Source: Ancylostoma caninum (Eukaryota; Nematoda; Chromadorea; Rhabditida; Ancylostomatidae). From it: a DNA stretch of 64,000 nt. The stretch is from assembly GCA_037903475.1 (NCBI GenBank), contig JBAJFG010000079.1, forward strand, positions 248,001 to 312,000, written 5' to 3'. Made by a program: the position numbers and the translations under genes. This document shows, piece by piece, positions 25,501 to 38,368 of the stretch. Position 1 is the first letter of the stretch. Each line of letters starts with the position of its first letter. Below the pieces are notes generated by a model. It searched no databases. It worked only from the letters and a program-made list of their open reading frames with translations, and was not told the DNA's origin.

Positions 25501-28500
25501 AAAATCAAACCTGGGAAATTTTTCAATCCAAATTTGCGTTCTCATCGAAATAAACCGAGATTCTTTTTTTCTGATAACTTTACTTTCTGATAATCCGTAG
25601 GCGTTATGTAATTCACCGAAAAATCGCTGCCAACCTTCTCTCCGTTTGCCCGCTACCTTATGAGGCACATTTTAATGAATGTTTCCTAAAACCACGGGAA
25701 ATTGGAATGTACAAAAAATCAAAGATAGATGAGGGTAGTTTTTTAAAGAATGGAACTGCTGGAACAGTTCATTCAGAAAAAAAATGTCAAAGATTGAGTC
25801 AGGTATATCAAAAAACACGTCACAGCACCGTAAATAAATGAACTTTTCTCCAGGGCGGTCGTGAAAAAAGTGCGAGAGAACTCGCCAGGAATTCAGGCTT
25901 GAACGGTAAAACTCCTCAAGTCGACTCCGCCCACCTCAGATAACCTTGCGACACGGAACCTGTTGGCTGGCTTTTTCCGTACTTTTCTCTAGGTCAATGA
26001 GCTTAACTGCTTTAAACGACGCTAATTATCGGTAGTACCGTGAAAGAGTTGAAGGAGTAGCGCGCAGAGGGCAACGTTTAACCGCTCGTCAAAATGACCT
26101 TCCGGAACTCTTTTGACTCGCGTAATCGTTGCCGCACACAGTACGCGCCAGCGCGAGCGGCTATAATTGTCGCTCGCTAAGAGAGTTTATGCGCAAAAAC
26201 TTGACGGTAAAGACAGTTCTTGAAAAGCATGCGCAACAATAGGCGCTCCTCTGCAATTCGCTATGCACAAATTCAACTATACTGAGCAAAAGAAATTAAT
26301 ATTTCTGCTAAAATACAAATTTTGAGAAGAAAAAAACATGAAGTAGTGATAAATTGAGGATGGAGCTCAGCAGGAAGGAAGTTACTGTCGACCACGAAAA
26401 TCCTGTGAATTGGATGTCCCAATTCAAACACTGGGACGTTTTGGCGGGTGAAAAACCCAAATCTCATGAATACTAGTCGAATACATCGTCAGTTTTGCAG
26501 CTACACCAGCTGCATGCAATGATTGCGACTTTTGAAACCGTTCATATATGTAGATACCAGTGCCGGGTGCACAAAGTGGGCTGGAGGGGGGGGGGGGGGG
26601 AGGGGAGGTGCAAAAAAAGTGGGTCTCCGCCGCTTAAACACTTAGCAAAAATTATTTTGAAAATAATAATGAAAATGAATGACAAAGAACTGATACAGGA
26701 TTTTTGTTTGTACTGTAAAGTAATTTCAAAATTTTGGCGTTTTGGTGACCCATTTTCATGGTGGTGGGGGGGGGGGGGGCGCCACTGATAAGCACTACCT
26801 CCTGAGGATGTGTCCTCAACGATTCTCATTGTAAAATGAGTGAAAGCTGTAGCATTTAACCTTATTTCATTATTTTCCAGAAATTTACTTCCAATTGTTT
26901 CAATTTTGAGCTAATTTTTCAATGATTCCTAAGTGCCGGTGATGCGGTATATAATGCCCGTCAGAATATTACGCGGGTGAAATTCTGTCTGGCATGTTAA
27001 ACTCCCACCGATGGAATAGCTGGCATGGGAGAAAAACCTAGGCCCCGCTCCCCAACTCCACCCCTTCTCTTCCCCTGTGTTCACACTGTGCTATCCAGCC
27101 AAGGGACCAGGCACTGTATTACTGACTGTCACCACTACATTGTGATTTTTGGAGTGTAAGTCATCCATTCTCATGGTAGTGCAGGGGAGCGGGGGAGGAG
27201 GGGGGGGGGGGAAGACTGAAAGAGGGAAGGTGGGAGAGGGAGTAAGAATCTAGATCCTGTTTTAAAACTGGGACCTCGACGCCAGAATTTCGAAGTTAGA
27301 ATTTCCAGGAATTTGATGGACTTATTTATCAATAGTAAATGTTTACAAAACAACAATGCAAATAGGGGGTTGAAGAAGATGAGGAAAAAACGAGGTTTTC
27401 ATTATTGGTTTCATGCCCCTTTCCCCACTTCACACCACCGCTAACTACCCATCAGTAATTGTTGCACTTAGGACAGAATAAAAACGGGATTATCTGATCA
27501 TTTTAACTAGCATTTTGGATTAAATTAAAAATGAAGTACAGGCCATTCACGGCACACTCGGTATCGCACCACTCGAACGCATGCGTTCCACATACTTTCC
27601 TCATCATTTCCGGGGCCGTTTTAAGAAGTCAGTTAGTAAGTTAAAGCAAAAACGTAAAAGTAAAATAGTAAATAAAAAAAGTAAATGCTAGTGAAAGCAC
27701 AGGGACGAACAAGCTAAAACGTGAGCGACTTGTCAAAAGCACTTCTGCACCCTCAAAGTAGGATTTCATCCGTACTGAGTCGTTTCTGAACCGCCTGTAA
27801 ATTAAACTAATTTGATGAAGACATTCGAATATTCGTTGTAGATGAAGTCCCACCCCTTTTCCTCTTCCATCTAAGAGATGCATTTCAGTCTACTCTTTGA
27901 AAATACTACTTTTCGAATAACTCAAAATCTAATGTTCAAACTCGAGCACCTCTAATATTCGAAAGGCCCTAACGATACAGATTATCTTATTCTATTCTGA
28001 GTAAGGACAGTAGTGTTCATCAGGCTTATTTGAAGAGTAATTTTGAAGTAAACACTTGAAGATTCAGTGAAAAATGATTAGTACAACAAAAAAATTAAAT
28101 TTAGTAGTGTTGCACAGAATGAAATCCATAGTAACTGTAGGTCACGAAATGCCAAAGACCGTACGATACTCCGGAGGAACCCTGAAAGCCATTTTCTGCT
28201 TCTCTGCTGCCTCTGACAAAAGTCATCTCTCGCCGGCACTCAGAGCTGCTCCAGCTGATGCGTGATAATACGCAGCGTCATCATATTTCCATACGAGCCC
28301 TAATGTAAATCCCGCTGCTCACGCGCCTCAATTACCGTACCCCAGACAAAGGCTGCGCGGCCTGCCTCAAAAGGAATTAGCATCTTCTAAGTACAAGAGG
28401 CTCAAGCGAGGCAGATGAGCGGAGGCTACGCCAATGTCTGAGAAATGCGCGGCTGGTCGTGGAGGGAGTGAGTCCCTGCTGGCAGTTGGGTTAGTAATTT

Positions 28501-28629
28501 TTTTTAGTTTATACAATAAAACCACGATGGAGTAAGTATGTACAAAGACAAAGAGGAACAAACAACACCATGTTAGGACTACCCCACGATAGAACATTCT
28601 GATGCTATTATTTATATTAGCTTCCAAAT
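22581..28629. other. Intergenic region without a supported gene
   Basis: No gene identified. Open frames of 97-113 codons occur at 23,680-24,009 (+), 25,327-25,668 (-) and 22,640-22,954 (-). None shows a recognisable domain, and all have the irregular composition of chance frames. A solitary piggyBac-MITE-like end, GGGACGCTGCC followed by TTTAA, lies at 23,149-23,163. Long G runs are at 26,585-26,600, 26,765-26,779 and 27,200-27,211. A CpG-rich patch is at about 26,030-26,200. Confidence 0.35.
26561..26789. repeat. Possible short inverted-repeat element with poly-G
   Basis: Begins CAGTGCCGGGTGC and ends GGCGCCACTG, giving short imperfect inverted ends. G runs of about 15 lie near both ends. 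No target duplication is visible, so the call is weak. Confidence 0.3.
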
Positions 28630-28631
28630 TA

Positions 28632-29552
28632 TTAGGTCGTCAAGTATGAAATGTCCGATTTTATGAGCGGTCAGTTTGACAGTCTCTATCTTCGAAGATT
28701 TACTAGATCTCTTCTCATCTTTGTTCTCATTATGAAGGTACATCATCTTCCTTTCAAAATCACTTCCTGGGTCTCTGATCAGTTTCCCGAATTTTTGTTT
28801 AAAAGCACTTTTTGTAGAACCACTCAAAGACGAAAAATCGTGTCATTTCGGAACATAGGTTCCATTTTCCATCCGTTACAGCTGAGAAAGCTAGGAACAT
28901 TAGGGTAGTGTCAAGGGACATTTGCCTAGTAAATGCACTGAACAGCATTTGTTTGGGAAGTTCCGCTGATGTGATATGAAGCTCCAAAGTGAGCCTTATG
29001 GTGAAACTGGATATCGGCGAGCTGGAAGCCGTACCCGAAGCGGATAGGAGTCAAACTAGGTCAGCGTAAGCAGCAAGGTGTGACCTTTATAATCCAATAA
29101 TACTTAGGTACTCAAGGCAGTATAACCATCAAAAGTGGTTCGGTAAACGAATTTTTCCCAGTTTGACGTTCAAAAATGGGTGCCAATTTTTGCCCATTTT
29201 TCACAAATCCACGCTGCCTAAGCCAGAGGAGCAGGGGTGATGACCCACCTGCCACTCACTGTACTGGGCAAACCTTGCTCTATTTGAACACAACTCCTTT
29301 CAGGGATTAGCTCACTTCTTGCTGGAAAAAATGTTCAATTTTCAACATGATGTTGGAAACGCTCTTCTCCAATTGATTGCTACTAGCTTTCCACGTTTCT
29401 AAGCTGTTGGCGCAATCAAGCTGCTGTTAAGATGGCAAGACTACAGGGATAGTATAGGAGCATATTCGGATATCTTATACTGCATCTTGCTTTAGAAACA
29501 AAACTCGAAATCTTCTCATTCAAAATCGGACATTTCATACTTGACGACCTAA
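28632..29552. mobile_element. Non-autonomous mariner-type element with 31-bp perfect TIRs
   Basis: Both ends read TTAGGTCGTCAAGTATGAAA... and are identical for 31 nt on opposite strands (28,632-28,662; 29,522-29,552). Each is flanked by TA (28,630-28,631; 29,553-29,554). The TTAGG start, TA duplication and about 30-nt TIR fit mariner. The 921-bp interior has no recognisable transposase; frames of up to 85 codons are open but carry no DDE motif. The perfect TIRs suggest comparatively recent mobility by another copy's transposase. Confidence 0.85.
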
Positions 29553-29554
29553 TA

Positions 29555-32500
29555 GTACAGAGTACTGCTATAACACTTGGAAAACTGTACATTTCTGCAC
29601 AGCCTGACTTTGAATTTAAAAGCTGTGACAGGTATTCAGCGGAAAACGAGGGGGACAATGCTCAAATGCAACCTAGCGATTTGAGAGGGATTTCAGAATC
29701 CCGGACTCGGAATTTCCAATGTAGACAATGTGAGAACTTAGGTGCATAGAAAAGTCAAATTATCGTCCGAAGAAAAATAAATTAGAGTGGTTATGGAGCA
29801 ACCAGAAAAAAAGAAAGGCAATATTCATTTTGCATGCCTGAAGACGAGCCATAACCCCAGAATTGGTGATCTGCTAAAATAAGAAAAGTATCTACCAAGC
29901 ACTCATTCAAACAACGTACAAATAAACCCTGTGGTGTCTTCAGGAGCTGATAATTCCAGCTCACTACTCAGTAGGATCACAAAAAAGCGAGTGTTCTAGG
30001 GTAACAGCTACTTTTTACGCGCTTCTTTCATCTCTTTCTGTGGTATTACTAGTATTTCTCCTCCAGTGATACTAAGGGGAACGCCCCCCCCCCCACCCTC
30101 AGAGAGTACGTCGCCAAATTTTCCGAATTACTTCATAAAATAGATAAACATACAGTATGTGCATATTTTTTTACTTTTAATTATTGTTATCACTTTCAAA
30201 ATACTTATTATAGTTGTTTAGTACTGAAATCTACAATATATTTTTCAGTAATTTTATTATTTCAACTAGGTCCACGAAGTGGCAGAGTAGCCACTTTTTC
30301 CCCCGCCCCCCCCCCCCCCCCGCTGTCTGTCAACTTCTGCATCCGATGCTGATAACTAGTGATATAAATAAATAAAAAGGGATAGATAGATAACTAAACA
30401 AATGAATGTCTCGGATGAATGGGAGGAAAATTGTTCTAACAAGTGGAAAAATTCTACCAACCTCACCTGACATACTCATTTAATCGATCAGCAAGCGAAT
30501 GTGTGGAAATTCCCACTCTTCGTTTAGCGCTTTTCATTTTGCCGCCATTTCTGCGATTACAATTTCTTTTGTACGCATTAAGGCAAAATTTTTTAATTTA
30601 ACTTTCTCACGCTCCAACAATAGTAGGTACGGGTCACTGGTCCCAAATCCGGAAAATGCGGCAATCTGCCTAAATGAAAAGTAGGGCTCGTAACCCCTGC
30701 CGCCAGTTACCCACAACTGAAGTAAGTCGATTACAGCGAATTGATATCCTCAGCAGCTGTGTGCGCCCGTTCCCGACAGGTGAACGAAAGCATTATACAA
30801 CCAGTCTCAGAAGGAAGATCCACGACTATGTACTTGGATTTGGTGAGAGCCCATTTTTTTATTGATACTGGTCCATAAAATTAATTATAGAAGCTATGAA
30901 ATAAAAACTGCTCCCACAAAAGCAAGAAGAAACTAGTCAGCTTCCAGCAAGAATCTGATGCCTCCCAAATACTAAAAAACAAAAAACAGAAAAAAAACTT
31001 CGGGTTGCATGTCAGCTACAAATTGTATTTCCGTTCGTAATTGCGTTAATATGACCGGTAAGGCAAGTTGAAATGTTTGGATAAGGACTGAGCTTTGACT
31101 GGGTAACATTTACCTACGAATATCCAACGCGTTTCCCATAAGTTGGCCAATCGTGCGGTATAGCGGTGAACAAGGACACTACCATTTTGTGAGTGTGTGC
31201 ATCAAATTGGTATGGAGTTTTGTGAAGCACTCTTAAGACACAAATCCACGGCATGTTGTGATACACTTTACATTACATGGTTCATACAAAAATTTCCTAT
31301 TTGTCGAAATGAGGCCATCTTCATTGAAAGTTACTAAACTCAAAAATCCAGTGCTGGAATTCGCAGCAAATTGTTTTCCCAACAAGTGGGAAAGTTGTAA
31401 ACCTGGGAAGCAGCTGATGCGAAACCTCCGTAAAAAATAACTCATATGGGACATGCACGTGTGTGCGGTTCACGGCTCGGATTTAATAACAAATATCACG
31501 TGACCAAGTACAGTAGCGCTGATGTGATATGATCAGACGTGGAAATGAGAAGGCTCTCCAAAAAGATGTGTTCACAAGTTTAAGAATACCATTTACAGTA
31601 GGCGCCAATGAGAGGTAAGTTTTGAACGGCTCCGAAAAGCACGCTGCGCGACCGCGCCGCTCACGATGGAATCGCAGTCGCAGTGACAAGTCAGGTTTTC
31701 TTGGTAGATGCTCATCATATTTGGTGATACCTGATAGGGAAGTTGACTACATAGCTATCAACAGAACACCATAGTTTGCTGTCTCAGACAGGATTCTAGT
31801 GGAAGCAGCGCGATCGCGCCGCGTCTTTTCAAGGCCGCGAAAAACGCACAGCCACTGACGCTCACTGTACGTACTTGTACTTGAGAATTCCGTTCCGAAT
31901 GACAGAGCACAACAAGGAATGAAAAACTTGAAATCATCGCGAAAAAAAAAACATTTTCACAGCAGGGATTAGCGACCAGATGTTATAATGAAGAGCCGCA
32001 ACAATCCATGAAAATTCAGGAGCGACAAACTATCAAGCTAAATCTCTCAGAAACTTGTCCAAGAGACTTTTGTGCTGGGCTATGGAATACGGCCAGACAC
32101 ATTTCTTAGGAAATAATAGAGAAGCCGATACAGCCCTCTGTATGAAGAAAACGATCGCGAGCTTTTGATGTGAGGAACGTAGTCTTGATTGAACGAGCTT
32201 CAGCAAAACAAGGAAGTTACCATATTATTTGTTTGCTATTTATTGACATGACACATGGAGAGCTAGTGTGGGTGTAAGCGAAAAGGACGGATTAGTAATA
32301 AAATCCAGCACAATAGTAGTTGCACAAATATGAAGAAAGAAAAAAACTATTTTGGATCGATAATTATGGCATTTTTTGTGCGGAGATTTGCACAAATGCG
32401 AATACAACATTACATTACTTCTATATCTTGAGCAAACCTATAGGTCGCATATCCAGATTGCCCCAGTGGGAGGAAGAAGTCGGACGGGGAGCTATGCAAT

Positions 32501-33924
32501 ATGGCCCTGCGTCTCGACAGCGATTAATGAGGAAATTACACTGAAGACCCCGAAGTTCCGGTGCTGGTCCTGAACGCGACATGGAAAGCGCTGAAGGTGT
32601 TTGAGATCATTTTTGAATTGTGAGCAAGTGAACGAGTTGAGCATCCATCAAAGCCCATCACGAAAAATAAAATTGCAAGGGAGGGGGGCATGATGGATCA
32701 AGATTTTCAACGGCACGAAGACAACTCGCTTGCAACGAGAAATGGTTAAAAATGAAATAGTAAAAGTAAATAGTGAGTACTTGTGAAATAGTGAAAAATA
32801 GTTCCCAATTTAGAGAGGAGATTCTTGGTAGTTCGACCTGGCATCTGGCATCTATACCATAGACTTCAGTAAAAGTGATATGCACGATTTTGTAGGCTTC
32901 CCCAAAACTATAATTTTCAATTATTGCGCCGATTTTTGGAAGGTATTGCCACATATGATAGATTAGCTCGTCAGAAAATATTTTGCACAAAAAAAAATTC
33001 ACGCTACAACCTTCAAAATATAGTTGAATGCTCCAGATCTTCAAAAGTAGCCCATTTCGTGGGAAATTAATTGCTTGAATAATTGACTAATTTATTTATT
33101 TGTTGTGCTCTTGGCACACTACAGGTCTCAGTAGAACAGGTGCTGAACACAAGGTTAAGGTAAAATTGGAATGAACGAGCAGAAACAAAAACCCAAACAG
33201 AGTGGCAAACCAAATGTAGTTAGCACAAAATCAAAAAGCATTCAAGCAGTTAACCCAGCAACTGTAAAGCAGTTTTTTTTTTGTTTTTCTTTGTTGTTTG
33301 CTTAGAAATAATCATTCATGGGGCACATACACAGCAAATCCGCACCTTTTTCGGGTAGTGTGACATTTTTGGTGAAGTTTCAGCCCCGTAGTTTGAAAAA
33401 ATTGACATTTTAATACAAAAAACCAGAATTGTACAGCGATACCCTACATTGCGGTTTCAGTTATCCAAGTTAAGGGCAGAAAGGACATTGAAAACACCAT
33501 AAAGGCGAAAATTTATGGTGCATTTATCAAAGAAACAGGTGAGAAGTCCTTATTATTCACGGATACAAAAATAATAAAAGAGCGAATCTCATCAATTCAG
33601 TCAGAGCTGACAGCATTCTTTTCATTAGATGTGGCTCAGATAGCAGATACGTGAGGATAAATGACTGAAAGGAATTCCTGAGACAAGTCAAGTGATCACA
33701 TCACCGGCGTCTGTGCGATTCAGCACGGATCTCGATAAAATCGATAAGCTGGTCGAATCGGCGGCTCACGAAGTCACGAAAGCTGTGATGATCGACAGGT
33801 GTTCACCAGCGAAAACAGGCGCCTCAGGGCATGTGTGCATACGACAACCGCCACTCATAAGTGCAGTGCACGTTATCCGAACCTTGACGGCACCACCCGT
33901 CGGAACTTTCCTCTCCGAGGTATA
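29555..33924. other. Intergenic region without a supported gene
   Basis: AT-rich DNA with poly-C runs at 30,087-30,097 and 30,306-30,321 and CpG-rich patches near 31,640-31,690 and 31,805-31,850. The 128-codon minus-strand frame at 32,658-33,044 is the longest open frame, but its aromatic-rich AT-driven translation matches no family I know. An (AAAT)n tail-like sequence is at 33,085-33,125 on the minus strand. Confidence 0.35.
33085..33125 (-). repeat. Retroposon-like 3' tail
   Basis: Read on the minus strand: GTAGTGTGCCAAGAGCACAA followed by CAAATAAATAAATTA. It resembles the tails at 20.3 kb and 36.3 kb. Confidence 0.4.
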
Positions 33925-33934
33925 ATTCCAAGGG

Positions 33935-34495
33935 TAATTTTGGGTAAAGAAGTTCAGGCACTACTCCATATTACGGGCACCAAAATTTTCAAGGAATTTT
34001 TTTCGCCGGAACTTTGTGCATGTGTGTTATTTATGGTGTTAAACATGAATATCGTACTCTTTTGTACCGTAACTCCTTTTTTGTAGGGTTACGGTAGGTA
34101 CAGTATCTCACGGAATCCTCTCAAATTTTGCATAAAAGGGTTGTTCTGGGCGCTGATGACGGATGGCGTTTTGTACCGTGACCCAATTTTTGTAGGGATA
34201 CGGTAGGTATACAGAAGGAAATACAGAGAAAACGCCCGATTTCAGGATGAAAACTAGAGTGGCATGCAAAAAAAGTTGAAAATCGTGGTGAGCGCCGAAA
34301 GCATCCCCTCTCTGCAAAATTTGAGCGAATTCCATGACGTGTGGTGCAGTAAGCCTAACCCTAAAATGGGGTCATTGTACAAAATGGATACAATATTTGT
34401 ATTCAGCACAATCGCCCCCCCCCCTAAACAAACTTTCGGCAAAAACATCCTGATAATTTTGGGTCCCGTAATATGGGGTAGTACCCATACCCACA
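33935..34495. repeat. Inverted pair of diverged repeats (foldback-like)
   Basis: The segment 33,955-34,175 on the plus strand (CACTACTCCATATTACGGGC, TTTTGTACCGTAACTCC, CTCAAATTTTGCATAAAAGG) reappears on the minus strand from 34,495 to 34,285 (ACTACCCCATATTACGGGAC, TTTTGTACAATGACCCC, CTCAAATTTTGCAGAGAGGG). Identity is partial, roughly 60-70% by eye. It may be one foldback element or two repeat copies in opposite orientation. A C run at 34,417-34,427 lies in the right arm. Confidence 0.6.
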
Positions 34496-34964
34496 CCGCT
34501 ATCGGGATTTATGCTTTAGAACGAGCTGCCTTGTCTATCTCTAGGCAAACACGTGGCGTATGACGTTTTTATTTCTTGGAGGGACCCACCAAGTTCCAAG
34601 GAGTGCACCTGTGCCCGATCTCATAGATTTCTCCTGTGTTTTGCGGAATTCCGCCATTAAATATTTTAGGGGTTCTGTATACCCCAAAGCTATGGAATAC
34701 AGCAAACATCAACACGGAAGTTTCCCCTGAGTGTTGCCTTGCCTTCTAACGGTTCTAACAACCAACTCTTCTCGTGATTGTGCTGAAGAGTGCTGCACTA
34801 CACGTGGAGCTGCCAAGCAGTACCCACGATCTACTACACCTTACGAGTCTTGACCAATTCCTCCAAAGAAGTGAGTCTTTTACCTTCTCGGGTTTTGCTC
34901 TGACCAGGGAACTATACTAAGGGGGGGGGGGTGAGGATCTCGTGATAAAATGTATAATGTCAAA

Positions 34965-35315
34965 TGCAGTTTGTGATGCTGATCTCAAATCCGTTTTCCT
35001 TATCTTCCGCGGAGCTCCTTGTGAAGATTTTTCTGGCACAATTTCGGCTTGTCTACGCCGGCAATATCTGACTTTCGAGTTCTATTCTGCTGAAGATATG
35101 TGCGAAAACTATTTAAGACTTGCCAACTATTTTGAATTAAGTAATGCTTCCAAAACTTTCTTGGATTTAAATAATTTTCCGCTTTTAGCAGAACTTGTCA
35201 GGGAAATCGAATTTTGGTTGTCTTGGGCGAGCTGGAATCATGTCACGTAACTGTTCACAGCGGGTTCTATAGCAAAAATGAAAAACTGGTTTGAGATCAG
35301 CATCAAAAACCGCAT
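34965..35315. repeat. Inverted-repeat element with 35-nt arms
   Basis: The left arm TGCAGTTTGTGATGCTGATC... (34,965-34,999) and right arm (35,281-35,315; minus strand TGCGGTTTTTGATGCTGATC...) are about 80% identical in inverse orientation. The loop holds the open frame 34,942-35,250 (+), which I do not recognise. A G run (34,921-34,931) borders it on the left. Probably MITE-like. Confidence 0.55.
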
Positions 35316-35355
35316 GTGATAGTACACATTCGGTTACGAGTTCTCTGATTCCTCT

Positions 35356-38300
35356 AGTAACCTTCCCTGGTGAGTTTTATATGTCACACATTTAGAACTT
35401 ACCTGGTTATCACCAAATATGCTCCTAGAATCTCAGCATGAGAGCAGAAGTTCCGACTTCAGGTTAACCCGAGACGCTTAAAAACTCCAGTGCCAAAATT
35501 TCACCCCTAAACAAAAAAAACTGTATCAACTATGATCTTCTTGAAATTTTATGCATACGCTATATGAATTCTACGTGTTTCATCGGTTATTTTTGAAAAT
35601 CACTGTCTTGATTTGCGACCACCTTTAAATTTTTGTTGGATGGCAATTTCTATGCAGCCGAAGCAAGGCTGGATAATCATGGCATTTTTGAAAGTGAGTT
35701 CCATCGCAGAGCAAGTAGATAGAGGAAAGTTTAAACATTGATGGAGTGTTTTGGAAAGGTGTGGCTTTTTTGAAGAGAATAAGGTAGTGTCAGTACCAGT
35801 ATCAGATGTACATAGTTCGTATCTCAGACCTGCTCTAACCGTGAAGAATATGGCTCTTAATGGAGTTTTAGGTGACCTTGCGACCAGTTCGTCTTTCCCA
35901 CCCCTTGTGACGGGATCTCGTATGGACTACACAGAAGTTGGTGCACTATATCAGGATTAGATGGTTGTTAGTTTATACCGTGATTACATCGAAGCAATGT
36001 CTCTTTGACTAATGTGGTGGAATACTCAGATAACCATTCCTAAAGCAGGCTCTAGTGATTCTGCCATGCAAGTATCCACCACAACGGAACCACAACGGAA
36101 TTTCCCTGGTGAAATTGTCCTGAATATTCTCTAAGACCACCATGTCTTTCCGTTTTGAGGGTGAGAACACGCAACAGGAACTCTCTACAAGTGATCTCAC
36201 ATATGTATATCTTGCCTTTACTAGAACTTCCATTTCTCTGATTGTCAGTGCCGTAAAGTATGGAAAGTTCTAGCGCTTGCTTTTCTGAAAATGGCTTTAT
36301 ATTTATTTATTTCTACATGGTTACACCGCGCTAGTGTACAGATACAGTCTCAAGAATACAAGTACAATGTACAAAGACATGGAAGCGATGGAAGTAAGTA
36401 ACTAGCTATGAGGACTGAAGTCAAGCTTTTCCGTGTAACAAACACTTAGATCCTTGATCTGTTTCACTCTTCAGATGAAGTGACCAAATGCTCTGTAAGA
36501 ACACAACAACCTGGAAGAGCCTATTCTAAAATATACTTCTTCTATGGAGCTAGAAGTAACTGCTACATGACGAAAAAGTTGTGTAGCTTGTTAATGGCAG
36601 ACTGAATTGCATAGATGTCGCCGGATGAAGAGATTTCTTTATAGATGTTCAACTCAGCAGCGTACTTTATTACTCCTTTACGTCTTCTTTTGCGTATAAG
36701 TTTTCGATCTACCTACCTACATATCGGAAAAGTTGAGGTGATGATTTAAGCTGAAAAATTCGCGTCTCCCGAATGTGCCTGTCGTAATCGTCGTATGCGC
36801 CGTACATGTTAGAGATAAATGTGGAAGAAAACTGTCAATACCGTATGAACACCTCATTTTATTGAATCTTGAGAATAAGGAGTTTCCTCATTTTCCAGAC
36901 AGCATCAGAGCGGTTATAAGTAGCTTATGTATCCTGGTCTCAGGTATCATTTTCATAGTTCATTTCAGCCATGAGACAAGGGTTTCATACTTTCATCGAT
37001 TGATCACCCAATGTGGGCGACTTGCTTAAAGGCAGCACTCACGTTGAAAATTCTCTCGTATTTGGGCTTATTTCAAAGGTGCCATCAATTGGAGTGTAAC
37101 TGCAAAGAGAATCTTCCTGAATCATGCAGTTACTCGAGTAATAAAACTCGTACGCATGTGCAAATGCGCCCGACATGCTCAACCCCGCTCCTTCTCTCTG
37201 ATCATGTGCGGCTGTTTTTCTCAGCTGATGCAGGATTGACCAGTATTTTCGGATAGTGGTGATCCTTTCACCTGGGAGGCGGCACCCATCACAGGCGATA
37301 GATTTCGTACGATTGGACATATTTTGACAAAATACAACATAGTATTTCTCGCAAACGTAGCCTTTTTTGATGGTGTTTCCTCTACGAAAACGATGGCATT
37401 AGAGTAGCCTCCAGAGTAGAATTTCATGAGAAAATCGACGACTTGTTTTGTCGCGAGTGCTATCTTTAATATGTGGTCTCCAACTGTTGCCTTTGCCGAA
37501 AAATCCTATGTCCGCTTACCTTGCACCGGAGATCGTTTAGAAATTGATACCAGATCTGAACTACCAGATCTTCTACTATTTTCGTCCAAATGAAACCGTA
37601 ATGGCGATGTCATCATTGAGATGTCGTCATTAAAGTCAAATGGGGTGCTAATTTTTGACTTCCCTTGAAGGTTTCCTGGTAATGCTGAATGTTTGTCAAT
37701 GGTTTCTTCATGAGTCCTTCCCTGCTCATCTCCATTTAACATTGAATCTTCCAGCTCATGCGTTGCGACTAGTAGATATTACACATCATCAGAACAAACT
37801 AGCACCTGTGATACTAAAGCTGTCTTGTAGACCGTTCCTCTATTCACTATAAAGCACCATTCTTTTGAGAAAATCTAGGAAAGAAAGTACTTGGACGCCA
37901 ACTGCTGTCTGGTGAGAATAAGACCCCAAACTTACCAAGTAGCTTTAATTACTCGAACTATCCTCAGAGAGCGCAAGCTGACTAAAGCTGCTCCCTGGAG
38001 CTGAAACTTCTCATTTTTGTGAGGACGTATCGTGTTCCTTCTTATTTGCAGAACTTTGAAAACGAAAGAGCGTACTTTTTTGTACACATCCGACCACGCT
38101 TGCGTTCTGGCAGAAGATGCTGCTACTTGAACATCAGTACGATAAAGACTAAGGATTCAAAAAATGCAAACAAAATGTAAGATGGTATGAGCAACTGAGG
38201 ATGGAATCCGCTTAGTGATCGATCCTATGGAAATTCGTTAATCTTCGATTTCTATCTCAATTTTTGCTCTTATGGTAGTGAAAGAGCTCTTATATGCCTG

Positions 38301-38366
38301 CGGTTGCATCGCTGCTTTGTACATGGGTGGATCGTCTGAAATCGCTGATCATCTGAGGCGTTCATC
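35356..38366. other. Intergenic region without a supported gene
   Basis: No supported gene. Overlapping frames at 37,039-37,427 (-) include a Cys-containing stretch (GYVCEKYYVVFCQN) but do not assemble into a recognisable exon set. At 37,026 the sequence TTAAAGGCAGCACTC matches the TTAA plus TIR of the 18.4-kb MITE, but no second end was found. A retroposon-like tail lies at about 36,296-36,345. Confidence 0.35.
36296..36345 (-). repeat. Retroposon-like 3' tail
   Basis: On the minus strand CTGTACACTAGCGCGGTGTA is followed after a short gap by AAATAAATAAATATAAA. The layout is the same as at 20.3 kb and 33.1 kb. Confidence 0.4.
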
Positions 38367-38368
38367 TA

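Noticed and set aside
26561..26789. hAT transposon based on CAGTG...CACTG ends
   Set aside because: The inverted ends are short and no 8-bp target duplication is present; kept only as a weak repeat.
32658..33044. 128-codon minus-strand frame as a gene
   Set aside because: Aromatic- and Ile-rich AT-driven composition, no recognisable motif, no neighbouring exon or splice signal that fits.
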